Shown here piece by piece: positions 33,291-44,764 of a DNA stretch of 64,000 nt (position 1 is its first letter; every line of letters starts with the position of its first letter). Source of the stretch: Leptodactylus fallax (taxonomy: Eukaryota > Chordata > Amphibia > Anura > Leptodactylidae); contig CAMRHE010000157.1 in assembly GCA_947044405.1 (NCBI GenBank), forward strand, positions 62,001 through 126,000, given 5' to 3'. A program made the position numbers and the translations under genes. Under the pieces are notes generated by a model. It saw only the letters and a program-made list of their open reading frames with translations. It was not told the origin of the DNA and searched no databases.

Positions 33291-34129
33291 TTTCAGACAA
33301 ACTAAAATGGGAAAATCTTGTTTTTAATGCATGATCCAAAGCAATTGCTGCTAATACATTCTTAGTAGGGAAAAACACCAATGTTGCAATAGTACGACAG
33401 AATTATAGGAGGAGGATGAGTGGAGTTAGATTGAATCAATTTTAGACAGATAGGCAGAAAACTCATAGGAGTGGGGAAGAAGCTCATTACTGTGCTGTAA
33501 CTGCAGTGTTCACTGTCTTACCCATACACTGGCCAGGCCACCTTTTCAGAGCCAAATAACTCCAGTGAATAGATCTGCCAATGCCTCTGTCTCCCTGGGA
33601 TTATTTTTAATGTTGTTTTTTTTTTATAAAGTCAATTCTTTATCACATTCAACTGACAGGCACACTGACTGTGTACTACAATTTTTCTTCACATTCTGAA
33701 GTTGACACTTGCCACTGCCACACTGTTGGCATATCAACAATAAAATAAAATAAAAAACAACATTGTGTCTTCCAAAAGAAACACCATGTTGGTGCAGAAT
33801 TCTGCTCCTATAAAGGGGTAATTTTTGGTGGCTTTTTTTTTTTTTTTTTAAAAAGCCACTTCTTCATCACTTTTCACACACTGCCACAAATTTTTCTTCA
33901 AAATAACAAGTCTGTTGCACTTACAAGTCCCCAAAAGTTGCTAGTTTTACATAAAAACGTTGCTTTTTTGAATATAACCTCTATGCGTGTATGAAAAAGC
34001 ACAGACAAGCACCTTCCCCCAAAACAGGCCAATGTTTGGAACGTTTTAAATGTTAAAAGCATAAAACAAAGTGGCAGCGCAGTGTACAGTTAAACTAGCA
34101 GCTTTTATCCACTGTCTACCATCTGTTTT

Positions 34130-34345
34130 CCCATAGACATACATGTGACATAACTACATCTGGATTTGCCTTAGAAAGTTAAAAATGTTCTAGGACCCCT
34201 GGCAGTATCATACACTAAGTTTTAAGCCAATGTAAACTTTGGTTTGCGAAAAACTTATTCAACCAGAAACAAATCTTTGTACTGAACCACCTGAACAGAA
34301 ACAAAAATAATCTTCAGAGGTTTGCCCATCTCTAGTAAATACTTC
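34130..34345. repeat. copy of the ...TTTGCCCATCTCTAG-ended family
   Basis: Contains GGATTTGCCTTAGAAAGTTA and GTATCATACACTAAGTTTTA and ends AGAGGTTTGCCCATCTCTAG, matching the 3' terminus at 44.2 kb. Confidence 0.55.
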
Positions 34346-34620
34346 TGTGCCCTTCAGAACAGCAATGCTTCAGTATCTTTTCTGAACTCTTTGTTATACC
34401 ATTTATCTATTATCCTTTTTCGAAACTTAAAAATAAAATTGACAACTGGGCGTTACCATTCCTCCTATGTCCCAAAATAACTACCAGAGGAACAGCACAA
34501 TGCAGAGTTCTAAGAAAAGTTTCTCCAGAATGGTTTTTCGCATAGGAAATAGGAGTATTTGCTAAAACGGACATGTCCAGAGAGATGACAGCGCCACTTT
34601 TCATCTAGTAAATATGTGCT
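34346..34620. repeat. AAATTGACAACTGGGTG dispersed repeat, copy 1
   Basis: AAAATTGACAACTGGGCGTT with flanking GTTATACCATTTATC and TATTTGCTAAAACGGACATG. Further copies are at 38.09-38.46 and 46.48-46.63 kb. Family class unknown to me. Confidence 0.5.
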
Positions 34621-34850
34621 TTAAGAATCTACTTGTAGTTCTGAATAGGGAGGACACATTTCTACTTTATAATTCCCATATAATAGTGTAAGTGTTGAGA
34701 TCTGGCAGTCCCTAAGGACAAAATCTAGAAATGCATGTACATTCCAGATATTTTACGTCCTGCATGAAAATGTGACTCTATACAGTAGAGTACTCACAAC
34801 ATAAAAACTTTTTATCCAAGTTGCAGACATGAATATTTCTTACTTAAAAC

Positions 34851-35130
34851 GTTTGACTTTCCTATTTGCGTTCAGGGACATAATCCCTTATGTAAACTGA
34901 AAACTGGAGCTACAGCTCACAAAGTGCTCATTGGGGAGCCTGAAAGTCATATAAATTCTGGCTCAAAACAGCGGAGAGCGACTTCTAAGGACTTTCATGA
35001 TCAACCTCTAACCTGGCACCTTGACTTAAATCCAAGAATGGAATAAGCTTACAATGAGGAGAAAATACATGTCTAAATAAATGCATATCTACTATATAGC
35101 AATCTCACATATGGACAGTATAATAAAACA
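34851..35130 (+). promoter_or_regulatory. conserved block upstream of OR gene 1 (candidate promoter/5' exon)
   Basis: The first 48 bp (34851-34898) align without gaps to 44765-44812 upstream of OR gene 2 with 41 identities, including the shared core ATAATCCCTTATGTAAACT (a TAATCC homeodomain-type site). Weaker similarity continues for some 200 bp. Distance to the OR ATG is about 4.5 kb, or 2.87 kb after removing the Tc1 insertion, against 2.84 kb for gene 2. OR genes usually have a distal promoter with non-coding 5' exons, so this is a reasonable candidate. Function is inferred, not seen. Confidence 0.5.
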
Positions 35131-35164
35131 GGTGAGCACAAATGTAATAATAGGTTACTATATA

Positions 35165-36814
35165 CAGTCATATGAAAAAGTTTGGGCACCCCTATTAATC
35201 TTAATCATTTTTAGTTCTAAATATTTGGGTGTTTGCAACAGCCATTTCAATTTGATATATCTAATAACTGATGGACACAGTAATATTTCAGGATTGAAAT
35301 GAGGTTTATTGTACTAACAGAAAATGTGCAATATGCATTAAACCAAAATTTGACCGGTGCAAAAGTATGGGCACCTCAACAGAAAAGTGACATTAATATT
35401 TAGTAGATCCTCCTTTTGCAAAAATAACAGCCTCTAGTCGCTTCCTGTAGCTTTTAATCAGTTCCTGGATCCTGGATGAAGGTATTTTTGACCATTCCTC
35501 TTTACAAAACAATTCCAGTTCAGTTAAGTTTGATGGTCACCGAGCATGGACAGCCCGCTTCAAATTATCCCACAGATGTTCAATGATATTCAGGTCTGGG
35601 GACTGGGATGGCCATTCCAGAACATTGTAATTGTTCCTCTGCATGAATGCCTGAGTAGATTTGGAGCTGTGTTTTGGATCATTGTCTTGCTGAAATATCC
35701 ATCCCCGGCGTAACTTCAAATTCGTCACTGATTCTTGTACATTATTCTCAAGAATCTGCTGATACTGAGTTGAATCCATGCGACCCTCAACTTTAACAAG
35801 ATTCCCGGTGCCGGCATTGGCCACACAGCCCCAAAGCATGATGGAACCTCCACCAAATTTTACAGTGGGTAGCAAGTGTTTTTCTTGGAATGCTGTGTTT
35901 TTTTGACGCCATGCATAACGCCTTTTTGTATGACCAAACAACCCAATCTTTGTTTCATCAGTCCACAGGACCTTCTTCCAAAATGAAGATGGCTTGTCCA
36001 AATGTGCTTTTGCATACCTCAGGCGACTCTGTTTGTGGCGTGCTTTCAGTAACGGCTTCTTTCGCATCACTCTCCCATACAGCTTCTCCTTGTGCAAAGT
36101 GTGCTGTATTGTTGACCAATGCACAGTGACACCATCTGCAGCAAGATGATGCTGCAGCTCTTTGGAGGTGGTCTGTGGATTGTCCTTGACTGTTCTCACC
36201 ATTCTTCTTCTCTGCCTTTCTGATATTTTTCTTGGCCTGCCACTTCTGGGCTTAACAAGAACTGTCCCTGTGGTCTTCCATTTCCTTACTATGTTCCTCA
36301 CAGTGGAAACTGACAGGTTAAATCTCTGAGACAACTTTTTGTATCCTTCCCCTGAACAACTATGTTGAACAATCTTTGTTTTCAGATCATTTGAGAGTTG
36401 TTTTGAGGAGCCCATGATGCCACTCTTCAGAGGAGATTCAAATAGGAGAACAACTTGCAATTGGCCACCTTAAATACCTTTTCTCATGATTGGATACACC
36501 TGGCTATGAAGTTCAAAGCTCAGTGAGGTTACAAAACCAATTTTGTGCTTCAGTAAGTCAGTAAAAAGTAGTTAGGAGTATTCAAATCAATAAAATTGAT
36601 AAGGGTACCCAAATTTTTGCACCGGTCAAATTTTGGTTTAATGCATATTGCACATTTTCTGTTAGTACAATAAACCTCATTTCAATCCTGAAATATTACT
36701 GTGTCCATCAGTTATTAGATATATCAAATTGAAATGGCTGTTGCAAACACCCAAATATTTAGAACTAAAAATGATTAAGATTAATAGGGGTGCCCAAACT
36801 TTTTCATATGACTG
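35165..36814 (-). mobile_element. near-complete Tc1-like DNA transposon, copy A
   Basis: 1650 bp bounded by TA on both sides (35163-35164 and 36815-36816). Terminal inverted repeats of about 200 bp start CAGTCATATGAAAAAGTTTG. The transposase lies on the minus strand. A second copy at 53284-54844 is almost identical. The element separates the upstream block at 34.85 kb from OR gene 1. Confidence 0.95.
35393..36415 (-). pseudogene. Tc1-like transposase, one premature stop
   Basis: 340 codons from MGSSKQLSNDLKTKIVQ (start 36415, preferred over an upstream in-frame ATG at 36460 that lies outside the conserved protein) to TAA at 35393. Residues 1-110 form the bipartite HTH DNA-binding region with a GRPRK linker (SGRPRKISERQRRRM). 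The DDE catalytic domain shows WTDETKI, FQQDNDPKHSS and SPDLNIIEHLWD, giving D, D and E in Tc1 spacing. The only defect seen is CGA to TGA at codon 293 (35537-35539), which removes the last 48 residues after all three catalytic residues. Cut-and-paste transposase that binds the long inverted repeats; probably inactive. Confidence 0.93.
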
Positions 36815-36903
36815 TATCATTTTAAAAGTGTGTTGTCTATGTGATTGTGATCAGATATTTCTGATACAGATTTTCCAGTTTATTGCTCTTGAAAGTTACA
36901 CTA

Positions 36904-37102
36904 GGTTCACAACTGCACTTGGGTTTCTGTTCCTCGGGTCTACTTGAAAAACGGAAATCCACTTAAAAAGTAGTTACCCGTGGACCCCATAGACTATAAT
37001 GGGGTATGCCGGGTTTCCTGCTTGCAGGACTTTTCTCTCCACATTTTTCTAGCGGAATGGGGGATGAAATCTGAGAAACTGAGCGCTGGTGTGAACCCAG
37101 CC
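36904..37102. repeat. GGTTCACA/TGTGAACC foldback MITE
   Basis: Left GGTTCACAACTGCACTTGGG and right GCGCTGGTGTGAACCCAGCC. A central near-palindrome CCCCATAGACTATAATGGGG is shared with the copy at 57.7-57.96 kb. Flanks CTA/TTA are close to a TWA duplication. Confidence 0.65.
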
Positions 37103-37109
37103 TTAAACT

Positions 37110-38085
37110 GTAGAGTATAAAGTCCATATGATAACTGTGGTCATATAAGCTGAATATTCATAGACTCCAATACAAGTAGAAAACCTAACTTATATGTATG
37201 TATGTGTGATTGTGTACATGGGCACTGGTTTTTGCTGACAGATACAAGCATTTTACATTTTAACTATATGCTGCCTGTAATGTTTTAATTGATGAATGCT
37301 CATCTTACTGTAGTCCATTCATGTGAATGGACTGTATTATGGGTATTCCCCATAGAAGTTAGATACCTTCTGCATTTTTTAAATTGACACTATGATTTCA
37401 GAAATAAAGGTTTTTTTTATTGTATACTGAAAGCATATAAAATGTATGACTTTTTTTTTGTATCAATTCCTCGATCCCTGTTTGCTGCAGGAATCTACAT
37501 TGTTAACCCTCAGTGGATAAAAATTTGCACAACTCATTGTAATGGGCACAACAGGGCAAGTTAAAGTATGGTTGTCAGATCTGTATCTGAAGCCAGCCAT
37601 ACACATGAGATAGTTTCCAGATATCTGAACACTCATTCAGCCAACTGCTCTCTTGCTTGAGTCCTCTATACACATGCTGACTCAGTTTGGCCAAACAGTG
37701 CCTGAGTACTAAATGGAAGAGTGGCGAAATCCCATGCTGGCAGCAGCTTATGTCCCCAAAAACAAAAAGATCAGGCAGTTGTATTCCATCTGTCATCAGG
37801 CTAGAGAGTCAAGAGGCCCCATATATATTGGATGTGTAAAACAGTGGGTTTAGCCTACATATATCTAATGTATAGGGGCTGCATTATATTAATCCATAAA
37901 TGTTTGTGATGATCACGCCACCACCTATCCAGAAATAGCAGCTAGGGATATAAAAACTTCTCTACAAACAGAAACTAGCTAAATTTAAAAATAAACAAAT
38001 AATTTAAATATTCAATTACTTAATCAATTATTTCAGCACCTTTTATATCGAAAGTACAGGGCTCTAGATGTTGTAGCATTATTGT
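37110..38085. other. unassigned DNA between Tc1 copy A and OR gene 1
   Basis: No gene recognised. Could contain non-coding OR exons, but no splice structure can be called by eye. Confidence 0.35.
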
Positions 38086-38089
38086 ATTA

Positions 38090-38465
38090 CAGAGGACTTG
38101 CCAGGGATCCTGACTGTCTGTTTCATAAATACTTGTATCCTTCACTAAATAACAATTCTGGAGCATCTTTACTTTGAAACTCTGCATTGTACAGTTCCTT
38201 TGTTATTCCACCAGAAATTCATGAATAAATTGACAACTGGGTGTTAGTAGGTTGAGGTATATCTAATCTGTGCTACCAATGTAAGCGCATCTCTTCAACA
38301 AGGCAAATGAGTAAAACTGAGTTGTTCTTCACAAATTATAGGAGGAATAGCGGAAGAATGACACAATTGAGTTGCTATTTCATTGAGAATGTAAGAATTT
38401 ACTAAAGCAGACATGTCATATATATCATGTATTTGCAGCTGTACAATCAAACAAAAAGTGCGGTT
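38090..38465. repeat. AAATTGACAACTGGGTG dispersed repeat, copy 2
   Basis: Contains ACAATTCTGGAGCATCTTTA, GAAACTCTGCATTGTACAG, ATTCATGAATAAATTGACAA followed by CTGGGTG, and TTTACTAAAGCAGACATGTC. About 1.1 kb upstream of OR gene 1; copy 3 is about 1.0 kb upstream of OR gene 2. Confidence 0.55.
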
Positions 38466-38559
38466 CTAGTATGAAGAGAAGTACATCTAGTATGCTGTAG
38501 ATTCACCAAACTTAAAAAAAGCAGGGTCACTTAGGTAAAATTTATTACTAGACATGGTC

Positions 38560-39080
38560 AAACCTCTAAAGATTCATTTCATTTTGAGTCTGAATGAGTC
38601 AACCCTCCAGTTTGCTTCAGTGCAAAGTTGTCTCTTTTCAGGCCTCAGCATATAATAGGTTGAGGCCCAGGGGAGATGCAAAAAAATAACAGTTATACTC
38701 ACTGTCCCTCATCTCTTCTGGGCCTCAGAGCACCAAATGTGATCGCTGAGGCCCAATCACAGGCCTCAGCAGTGATCCTAGATGAATGAGCGCCACCCAG
38801 GAAACCTGAAGAGGCCAGAAGAGGACCTAGTGAGAGCGCTAGATGCCGCAAGGAGGCCTAGAAGAGGTGATGGAAGATAAGTATAAATGTTTGTTATTTT
38901 TTTACACCTCCCCTGGGCCTCCACCTATTATACTCTGGAATCTGAAGAGATACCAGAGTATAAGAATTTCATTTCCTGTTCATGGGTGTTGAGCCCCCAA
39001 AGTTTCAAAGTTTCATAAACAGAAAACTTTTGGAAAATGTGGGTCGCATCTGGTTTGATCTGAACTGGTTCATTCATATC
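38560..39080. repeat. foldback MITE, TTTGTTATTTTT family, best copy
   Basis: Inverted arms at 38651-38727 (TATAATAGGTTGAGGCCCAG, AAATAACAGTTATACTCACT) and 38853-38936 (GTATAAATGTTTGTTATTTT, CTGGGCCTCCACCTATTATA). The left end near 38573, TAGACATGGTCAAACCTC, is the inverted counterpart of the GAGGTTTGCCCATCTCTA terminus of other copies. No coding capacity. Confidence 0.7.
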
Positions 39081-39373
39081 TTTTATTGGGAGTGATTTTA
39101 AAAGGATTTATCTGGCACATCAATTTTTTAAAGGGCTAGTCAGCAAATCACTGGCCAAAGCAGTGACATGCCTTAACCTGTGATCGGCAGAGCGGCATTT
39201 TAAGGGTGTTGGAAGCGGTGATGGATCAGTGACAATGAATATGACTTCTTTTGTAATTTTTGCCACCTTGAGCCTTTAAAGAAAACACTAATCCACACAC
39301 AATTATTTTATAAATAACTTGACTACTATGGCATTGTACTGTGTACTTTTATCTCCAGAATCCTGGTATCGAC

Positions 39374-40327
39374 ATGAACAAGTGGAACTACACAACAGTT
39401 GAGGAATTCATTCTTCTTGGACTTACAAGCTTGCCAAATATTCCGATAATATTGTTTGTGATATTTTTACCATGTTATATTATATCACTAGGTGGTAACA
39501 TAGCCATCATTATAATCAGTAAATTAAGCAACCGGCTTCACACTCCTATGTATTTCTTCTTAAGTCACTTGTCATTTTTGGACATCTGGCACACATCAAT
39601 TATTGTTCCTGTAATGCTCATACACTTATTGTCAAAGAGAAAAACTTTATCATTTAACAGTTGTATCAGTCAGATGTTCATTCATCTATCTCTCGGTGGG
39701 ACGGAGTGCTACCTCTTATTGTCAATGGCCTATGACCGATATGTGGCTATATGTACCCCACTACACTACACTAATATTATGCATCCTATCTTGTGTAATA
39801 AGATGGCATCTGGTTCCTGGGTTGGAGGCATACTGAACTCTATTGTACACACAGTCCTTGCATTGCAATTGCCTTTTTGTGGTCCAAATGTACTTAATCA
39901 CTTTTTCTGTGAGGTTCCTTCAGTACTGGAGCTGGCCTGTGCAGATACATCTCTGAATAAGACTGTTATTTTCTTCTGTGCTATATTTGTGGTGATGGGT
40001 CCATTTTTCCTTATCCTCATCACATATGGGTATATAATTTCCAGCATTCTGAAGATAAGCACATCTGTGGGACGGAGGAAGGCCTTCTCCACCTGTGCTT
40101 CACACATTACAGTTGTATCCCTGTTTTATGGCACCATCATATTTATGTATATGAGGCCTGGATCAACCCATGTAGCCAACCAAGACAAAATGGCTGCCTT
40201 GTTCTACAGTGTTATAGCCCCAATGCTTAATCCTTTGATATACACTTTTAGGAACAAGGATGTGATAGGAGCATTTAGGGACATCAGACTAAAAAGGATT
40301 AAGTCAAATAAATGTTCTAGACATTGA
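39374..40327 (+). CDS. olfactory receptor gene 1 (class II, OR2/OR13-like)
   Basis: 317-residue seven-transmembrane odorant receptor, intronless. I start at MNKWNYTTVEEF rather than the in-frame ATG at 39341, because TTTTATCTCCAG at about 39348-39359 looks like a splice acceptor just before it, the normal OR arrangement. N-glycosylation site NYT at residue 5; GN in TM1 (41-42); LHTPMYFFL 55-63; disulfide Cys 97 and the EL2 cysteines; MAYDRYVAIC 118-127 at the end of TM3; KAFSTCASH 236-244 before TM6; NPLIYTFRN in TM7. All family hallmarks are present and no defect is seen. It should couple to Golf in olfactory sensory neurons. Paralog of the gene at 47601; subfamily assignment is by resemblance only. 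Confidence 0.95.
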   Translation: MNKWNYTTVEEFILLGLTSLPNIPIILFVIFLPCYIISLGGNIAIIIISKLSNRLHTPMYFFLSHLSFLDIWHTSIIVPVMLIHLLSKRKTLSFNSCISQMFIHLSLGGTECYLLLSMAYDRYVAICTPLHYTNIMHPILCNKMASGSWVGGILNSIVHTVLALQLPFCGPNVLNHFFCEVPSVLELACADTSLNKTVIFFCAIFVVMGPFFLILITYGYIISSILKISTSVGRRKAFSTCASHITVVSLFYGTIIFMYMRPGSTHVANQDKMAALFYSVIAPMLNPLIYTFRNKDVIGAFRDIRLKRIKSNKCSRH

Positions 40328-40329
40328 TT

Positions 40330-41330
40330 CCACAAACAATGGGGCTACTTTACTGGTTAAAATGTGTCAGAACAGTTTTTGTGGCTTGTCAGAGAAAGGG
40401 GTTGAGGTTTAGTGGGAAAGGGTGTTACTTGATGGAAAGGGTGTAGGTTACAATGTGCCACATTGTGACAAAAGTTTGGTATAAAATTGACATAAAATTG
40501 ATCTACAGCAAGCCAAGCAAGAAGTGTTAGCTGAAAGAACTGTCTTCTGTCTTGCCCATCAGTCTGACTGCATACATATAATATCTTGATAACCAGAGAA
40601 ACTTTCATATTAGGTATGATTTACACCCAAGCAAAAATAATAGTTGATTTGAAAATTTTACAAAACTTACTCCTTTGGAAAATTTCCCTGCAGTATTTTC
40701 CAATAACTATGACTATGACAATAACTCCAAATTACCTTTTTGTGGTGCTTTGTTTTCTGGTATGTGTAGTCTTAACACCAAGGACTTTACAACGATCTAA
40801 TATACTGTAGGGAAAAATAGATATTTCCAGTAACAAGTTTGTCATGTGTTTTCAATGACAACCAGCAGAATTGAGAATGCTGCTCTTGGCTACACTACAC
40901 ACTGTAACACTAGTTGGGTACAAGATAAATAATATCATATAATTACAAAGTTATTCAACTTTTTATGTATAATATATCTGTCTAAATGATTTTGAACAAT
41001 ATACTTTTAAATATATTAATTAGAGAATATAGAGTATATACATTGATATGATTTAGCATTATTTACACAAACATTTAGCATGCCAATATGTTATCAGGTA
41101 AAACTGTATTTTAAGACAATGTAACAAAACCATTGATTCATATTTCAGCCTCCAAAGTCTTTTGTGTAGCATACACAGTTTCATAATAAGCAAATTTCAC
41201 TGGCATAGAAAATTGTATAGAAATAAGTGAAAACAATAAAGCACATGTAATAAATGTAACAATATAACGTAGGTGCTGTATCAATGAAGATGCTACGTAA
41301 TATTAACTGTGTAAACTAAGCAAATGTGTT
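40330..41330. other. 3' flank of OR gene 1 and unassigned DNA
   Basis: AATAAA-like motifs occur in the AT-rich flank, for example near 41238, but no polyadenylation site can be chosen. TATAATATCTTGATAACCAG at about 40577 resembles a segment downstream of OR gene 2 (about 48684), suggesting the duplication extended into the 3' flank. No other gene. Confidence 0.4.
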
Positions 41331-41553
41331 AGGGTAAGTTCACATCTGTGCTCTATTTCTGTTTTTCTGTTCCATTATAGGAACAGAATAAAGGAAACCC
41401 CAATATGAATGGATCCGTTATAATCAATAGTTGGATTATTTTGATCAACAACCCCAATCTTTTTGCAGCCACTCTTGACTTTGGCTCCAAAAAACGTAGC
41501 AAAATCTGCAACAAAAAAGCTGTGTTTCCGCAACGTGGGGCCTGAGTCTAATA
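41331..41553. repeat. partial TTCACA-type and GGCCCCACG-type MITE pieces
   Basis: TTAGGGTAAGTTCACATCTG begins one element (41331-41455). From 41457, CAGCCACTCTTGACTTTGGC, GCAAAATCTGCAACAAAAAA and TTTCCGCAACGTGGGGCCTG form the right arm of another. Confidence 0.5.
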
Positions 41554-41756
41554 TAAACAACTAAATTGCCCAACCGGGAATGGGGGGGCAGTTTAGAAAA
41601 AAAAATCAGCTGATCATGCCATTGACTTTTATTTTATTCTCAAAATGGTGGATTTTATTTGGCAGACAGGATCAATGACTGAAATGGTCAAACTCTGCTC
41701 ATTAATGTACTGTGTGCCTCAGATCCATTATATAACTGAGGATGGGATTAGAATCT

Positions 41757-41975
41757 CATTCACTTTGAGGGTACTGTAAAACACAGCATTTTTTTCTGCT
41801 GCGTTTCCTCACAGGAAAAAACAATGCATTTCTGCAACGTTGGGCCTTTGTTTGAGGCCTTCAGCTGATATGGTAACTCCTTGGCACCCTGAAATTGCAT
41901 TACATAAGGGCCCTATAGAGAAGAGAGGGGACCCCCCTCCCAACTACTTAGATGACACAATGAATATTGACCACA
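41757..41975. repeat. repeat fragments: MITE right arm plus dispersed-repeat tail
   Basis: 41757-41852 ends TGCAACGTTGGGCCTT (MITE arm). 41855-41975 has GGCCTTCAGCTGATATGGTA, GGGACCCCCCTCCCAACTAC and TTAGATGACACAATGAATAT, the tail also seen at 2.5 and 49.2 kb. Confidence 0.45.
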
Positions 41976-42345
41976 ACATTAGAATATTTTTGAAACCTTT
42001 ATTTATTTCAGTAATTAGATTAAAAAAGTGACCTCCTATATTTTCTAGATTCTTTACACAGAGAGTGTTCTATTTCAAGTGTTTTATTTCTGTAAATGTT
42101 GATTATGGATTACAGGTAATGAAAACCCAAATCTAAGAAAATTAGAATATTGTAAAAAAGTTCAGTATTGTAAATTCAGTGTGTCACCTGCCAAGGTTTC
42201 CTAAGCCTTTAAATGGTCCCTCAGTCTGGTTCAGTAGGACACACAATCATGGAAGACGCTGATTATGAATTGTATTACTGAATTATTGAAACTAATGAAC
42301 GTTTCAAAGATATTCTAATTTATTGAGATGTACCTGTAATATCCC
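41965..42345. mobile_element. internally deleted DNA transposon (Tc1-like derivative)
   Basis: Terminal inverted complements: ATTAGAATATTTTTGAAACC plus TTTATTTATTTCAGTAATT at the left, AATTATTGAAACTAATGAAC plus GTTTCAAAGATATTCTAATT at the right. In between is non-coding leader-like sequence (CCCTCAGTCTGGTTCAGTAG, CAATCATGGAAGACGCTGAT) resembling the 5' region of a vertebrate Tc1-like element, with the transposase deleted. Relies on memory of the family. Confidence 0.55.
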
Positions 42346-42825
42346 AGAGTCATAGTAGTACAGCAACAAGATTATTTGTATATGTCCTATTATCTACTTG
42401 GAAATCTCTATCCAATACCTTGATCACATACTTTATATAAACGTGTAGATTAAAACAATTGCTTGATTTAATAAACTCCATGGATTACAATTGTTTGTCT
42501 ATTTAACACCATGGATTGCATTTCTATTCACCCCTGTGGATTACAATTGTTTGACGAACCATACCAATAGAATACAGTTCTTAATCTAGTTAACAGTGCT
42601 GTAGATTATAATTGATGTTATTTACTGAATTCTGATAATTACTCTCTTTGATCTTTAATGTTCTTACCAACTATGAGGATTACTTTCTTTGTTGGTTACT
42701 GAAATTTGTTGACTAAATAGACTTTTATTTTATCTACTTACCACTTTCTATTAACTAGATAACTAATAAGAATTTGTGTAGAGTCAGTTGTTTATCAGAA
42801 ATCTCCTTTCTAATGTTTGTCATAT
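42346..42825. other. unassigned AT-rich DNA
   Basis: Contains several loosely repeated GATTACAATTG motifs (42483, 42540, 42604) but no gene. Confidence 0.35.
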
Positions 42826-42834
42826 ATATCCTCA

Positions 42835-44245
42835 GACCCCAGAGTAGGAGGTGAGGGAAAATAACAAACACTTATACTCATCTTGCCTCACCTCTCCTGG
42901 GCATCTAGCGGTTCCCCAGTGTCCCCTTCAGGCCTCTTATGGCCTTTGACTGATGTTCAATGCCCCAGGTCAGCACTGAGATCATGACCATCAGCACATC
43001 CCATGTGACCACTGAGGCCCAGTCACAGGCCTCAGTGCCGCCACCCAGTGGAGGGAACCAGAGGGTGGGAATAGAAATGATGGAGGTGATGTCACAGGAT
43101 AGGCGGAGTACTCTTAACCAAATCCTCCAGCCCACATCCCAGACCAGACACTGACGAGGGAGGCCTGTGTGGTACCTGATGAAGGTAGTTGTCCCCGCAG
43201 GGCACTTCCAGTTGGAGAGGGGTCCTTTCTCACCCTAAGCTGTGTGGTGGTGTTCAGAAGGGCTCTGATGGTAAGCGCAGGAACAACTCAAAAGGCAGTT
43301 GGTGCAGTTTAACCAAAGTGAACCTTTACTCTGAGACCTTCTATCACAAAAATCATGCAGCTTCTTGATGAGTGTAATAGTTTCCACCTGGTTGGCTATT
43401 CCCAGGCTTGGGATGAGGGATGCCCAGTCTATGATGGTAATGGGGTGCCTCTACTTTACTCCACTCCAGTTAATGTACAATACTCTGCCTCTCACAGTAT
43501 AGAGCATGGGAGCTGAGTAAAGCAAAGTCCCAGGGGCCCAGATACCTGCATGCAAATGGGCCCCGGCTAATAGATTCTCGAGAAGAGTGACTCCTGTTCT
43601 CTTCTCAGGCACACTCGTGGTCTCTTTAGAGTTGACAGCTATATCTTCCCTGTCTCAGGGCTGTCTTAAGACATTGATGGACTTCAACATTCACCTCTGT
43701 TTCAGGAGCTGCACTCAGGGCACACTCAGAAGTCCAGTCTCAATGCCAGCACACAATAGACTGACTCTCCAATGGTCTTCCGTAGACTTAGAGTCTCCAC
43801 CCCCAGTCCAATAGCCTGTGATAGGCCAGGGCTGTACCAAGCCCTCTAAACCACAGGGGTAGACAAACAGTGGGTGGTACCATGGGGATAACACAAATGG
43901 AAAGCTGCAAACAAATAAAACACATTAAATAACATAGATATATAGTCAGAGGCACAGAAAACAATAAAATAAAATAAAGACAATTTAAGCATGTCCACTG
44001 GGATGCTGCATCAGCAGTGACCCCTGGGGTGCGTGAAGAGGCCTGAAGATGCCCAGGAGAGATGAGGCAAGGTGAGTATAAGTGTTTGTTATTTTTCCTC
44101 ACTTTCCCTGGGCCTCCACTACTAATGAGACCCCAGAGTATAATAAAAGTGCTTCCGGTTCTATCCGAACAAGTTTGGTATGAAATGAAATTGGGGTGAA
44201 GAACAATCACGAAACAAATCTTGTGAGGTTTGCCCATCTCTAATT
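42835..44245. mobile_element. large foldback element of the TTTGTTATTTTT family with internal cargo
   Basis: The left arm 42835-42904 (AAAATAACAAACACTTATAC, CTCACCTCTCCTGGGCATC) is the inverted complement of the right arm 44048-44139 (GATGCCCAGGAGAGATGAGG, GTATAAGTGTTTGTTATTTT). The right terminus is GAGGTTTGCCCATCTCTAAT. The central 1.1 kb includes a family-typical part (TGAGGCCCAGTCACAGGCCT) and an unrecognised segment of about 700 bp (43150-43860), probably a nested insertion. The 149-codon minus-strand frame at 43.8-44.2 kb has no domain I recognise and overlaps the arm, so I do not call it. Confidence 0.6.
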
Positions 44246-44764
44246 ATTAGGTCACCCTCTGTATGGGATATGGGTTGTTCAGCTCTGGGATAATTATCTG
44301 GCCATCCTTTGAAACCAGATCTAGGTGTCAAAACTCACACTTTCCATGGGTTCTAGTCCCCATCTCCATGCTGCCATAAAGTTCCCCCTAGGCAATTTGC
44401 AGTGCTGATGCAGAATCACAGTTACCACACAAATCAACAATAAAATTTCCCTGACCAGTATATACATTTTGGGTCTTTCATGACATCCCTGTTATCAAAC
44501 ATAAAATTCTTGAAGACAACTTCAATGAACAGAAACATGTTCGTATTCCTTATATTATATTAGAAAGCTACATAACGTCTCATTTATATTATAATAAAGC
44601 ATTTTATTCTAAAACCAGAAAACTGTTTTAATAAAACAATTAGAACATTTCATATACTTTCTGGATAAACTTTCATCATGACGTTTACCACTCAGAGTTC
44701 TTCAATATGGAAAATATTCCAACTAATTTACAGACAATAAAGTTTCTGAGAAGCTGGTTAAAAA

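Noticed and set aside
39341..39373. Earlier ATG adding 11 residues to OR gene 1
   Set aside because: A probable splice acceptor (TTTTATCTCCAG) lies between it and the standard OR start, and OR gene 2 lacks an equivalent extension.
39898..40107. Minus-strand 69-codon frame shared by both OR genes
   Set aside because: Antisense shadow of the conserved OR TM5-TM6 region; also present at 48125-48334 for the same reason.
43788..44237. 149-codon minus-strand ORF as a host gene
   Set aside because: Overlaps a foldback arm and shows no recognisable domain; hydrophobic stretch comes from T-rich DNA.
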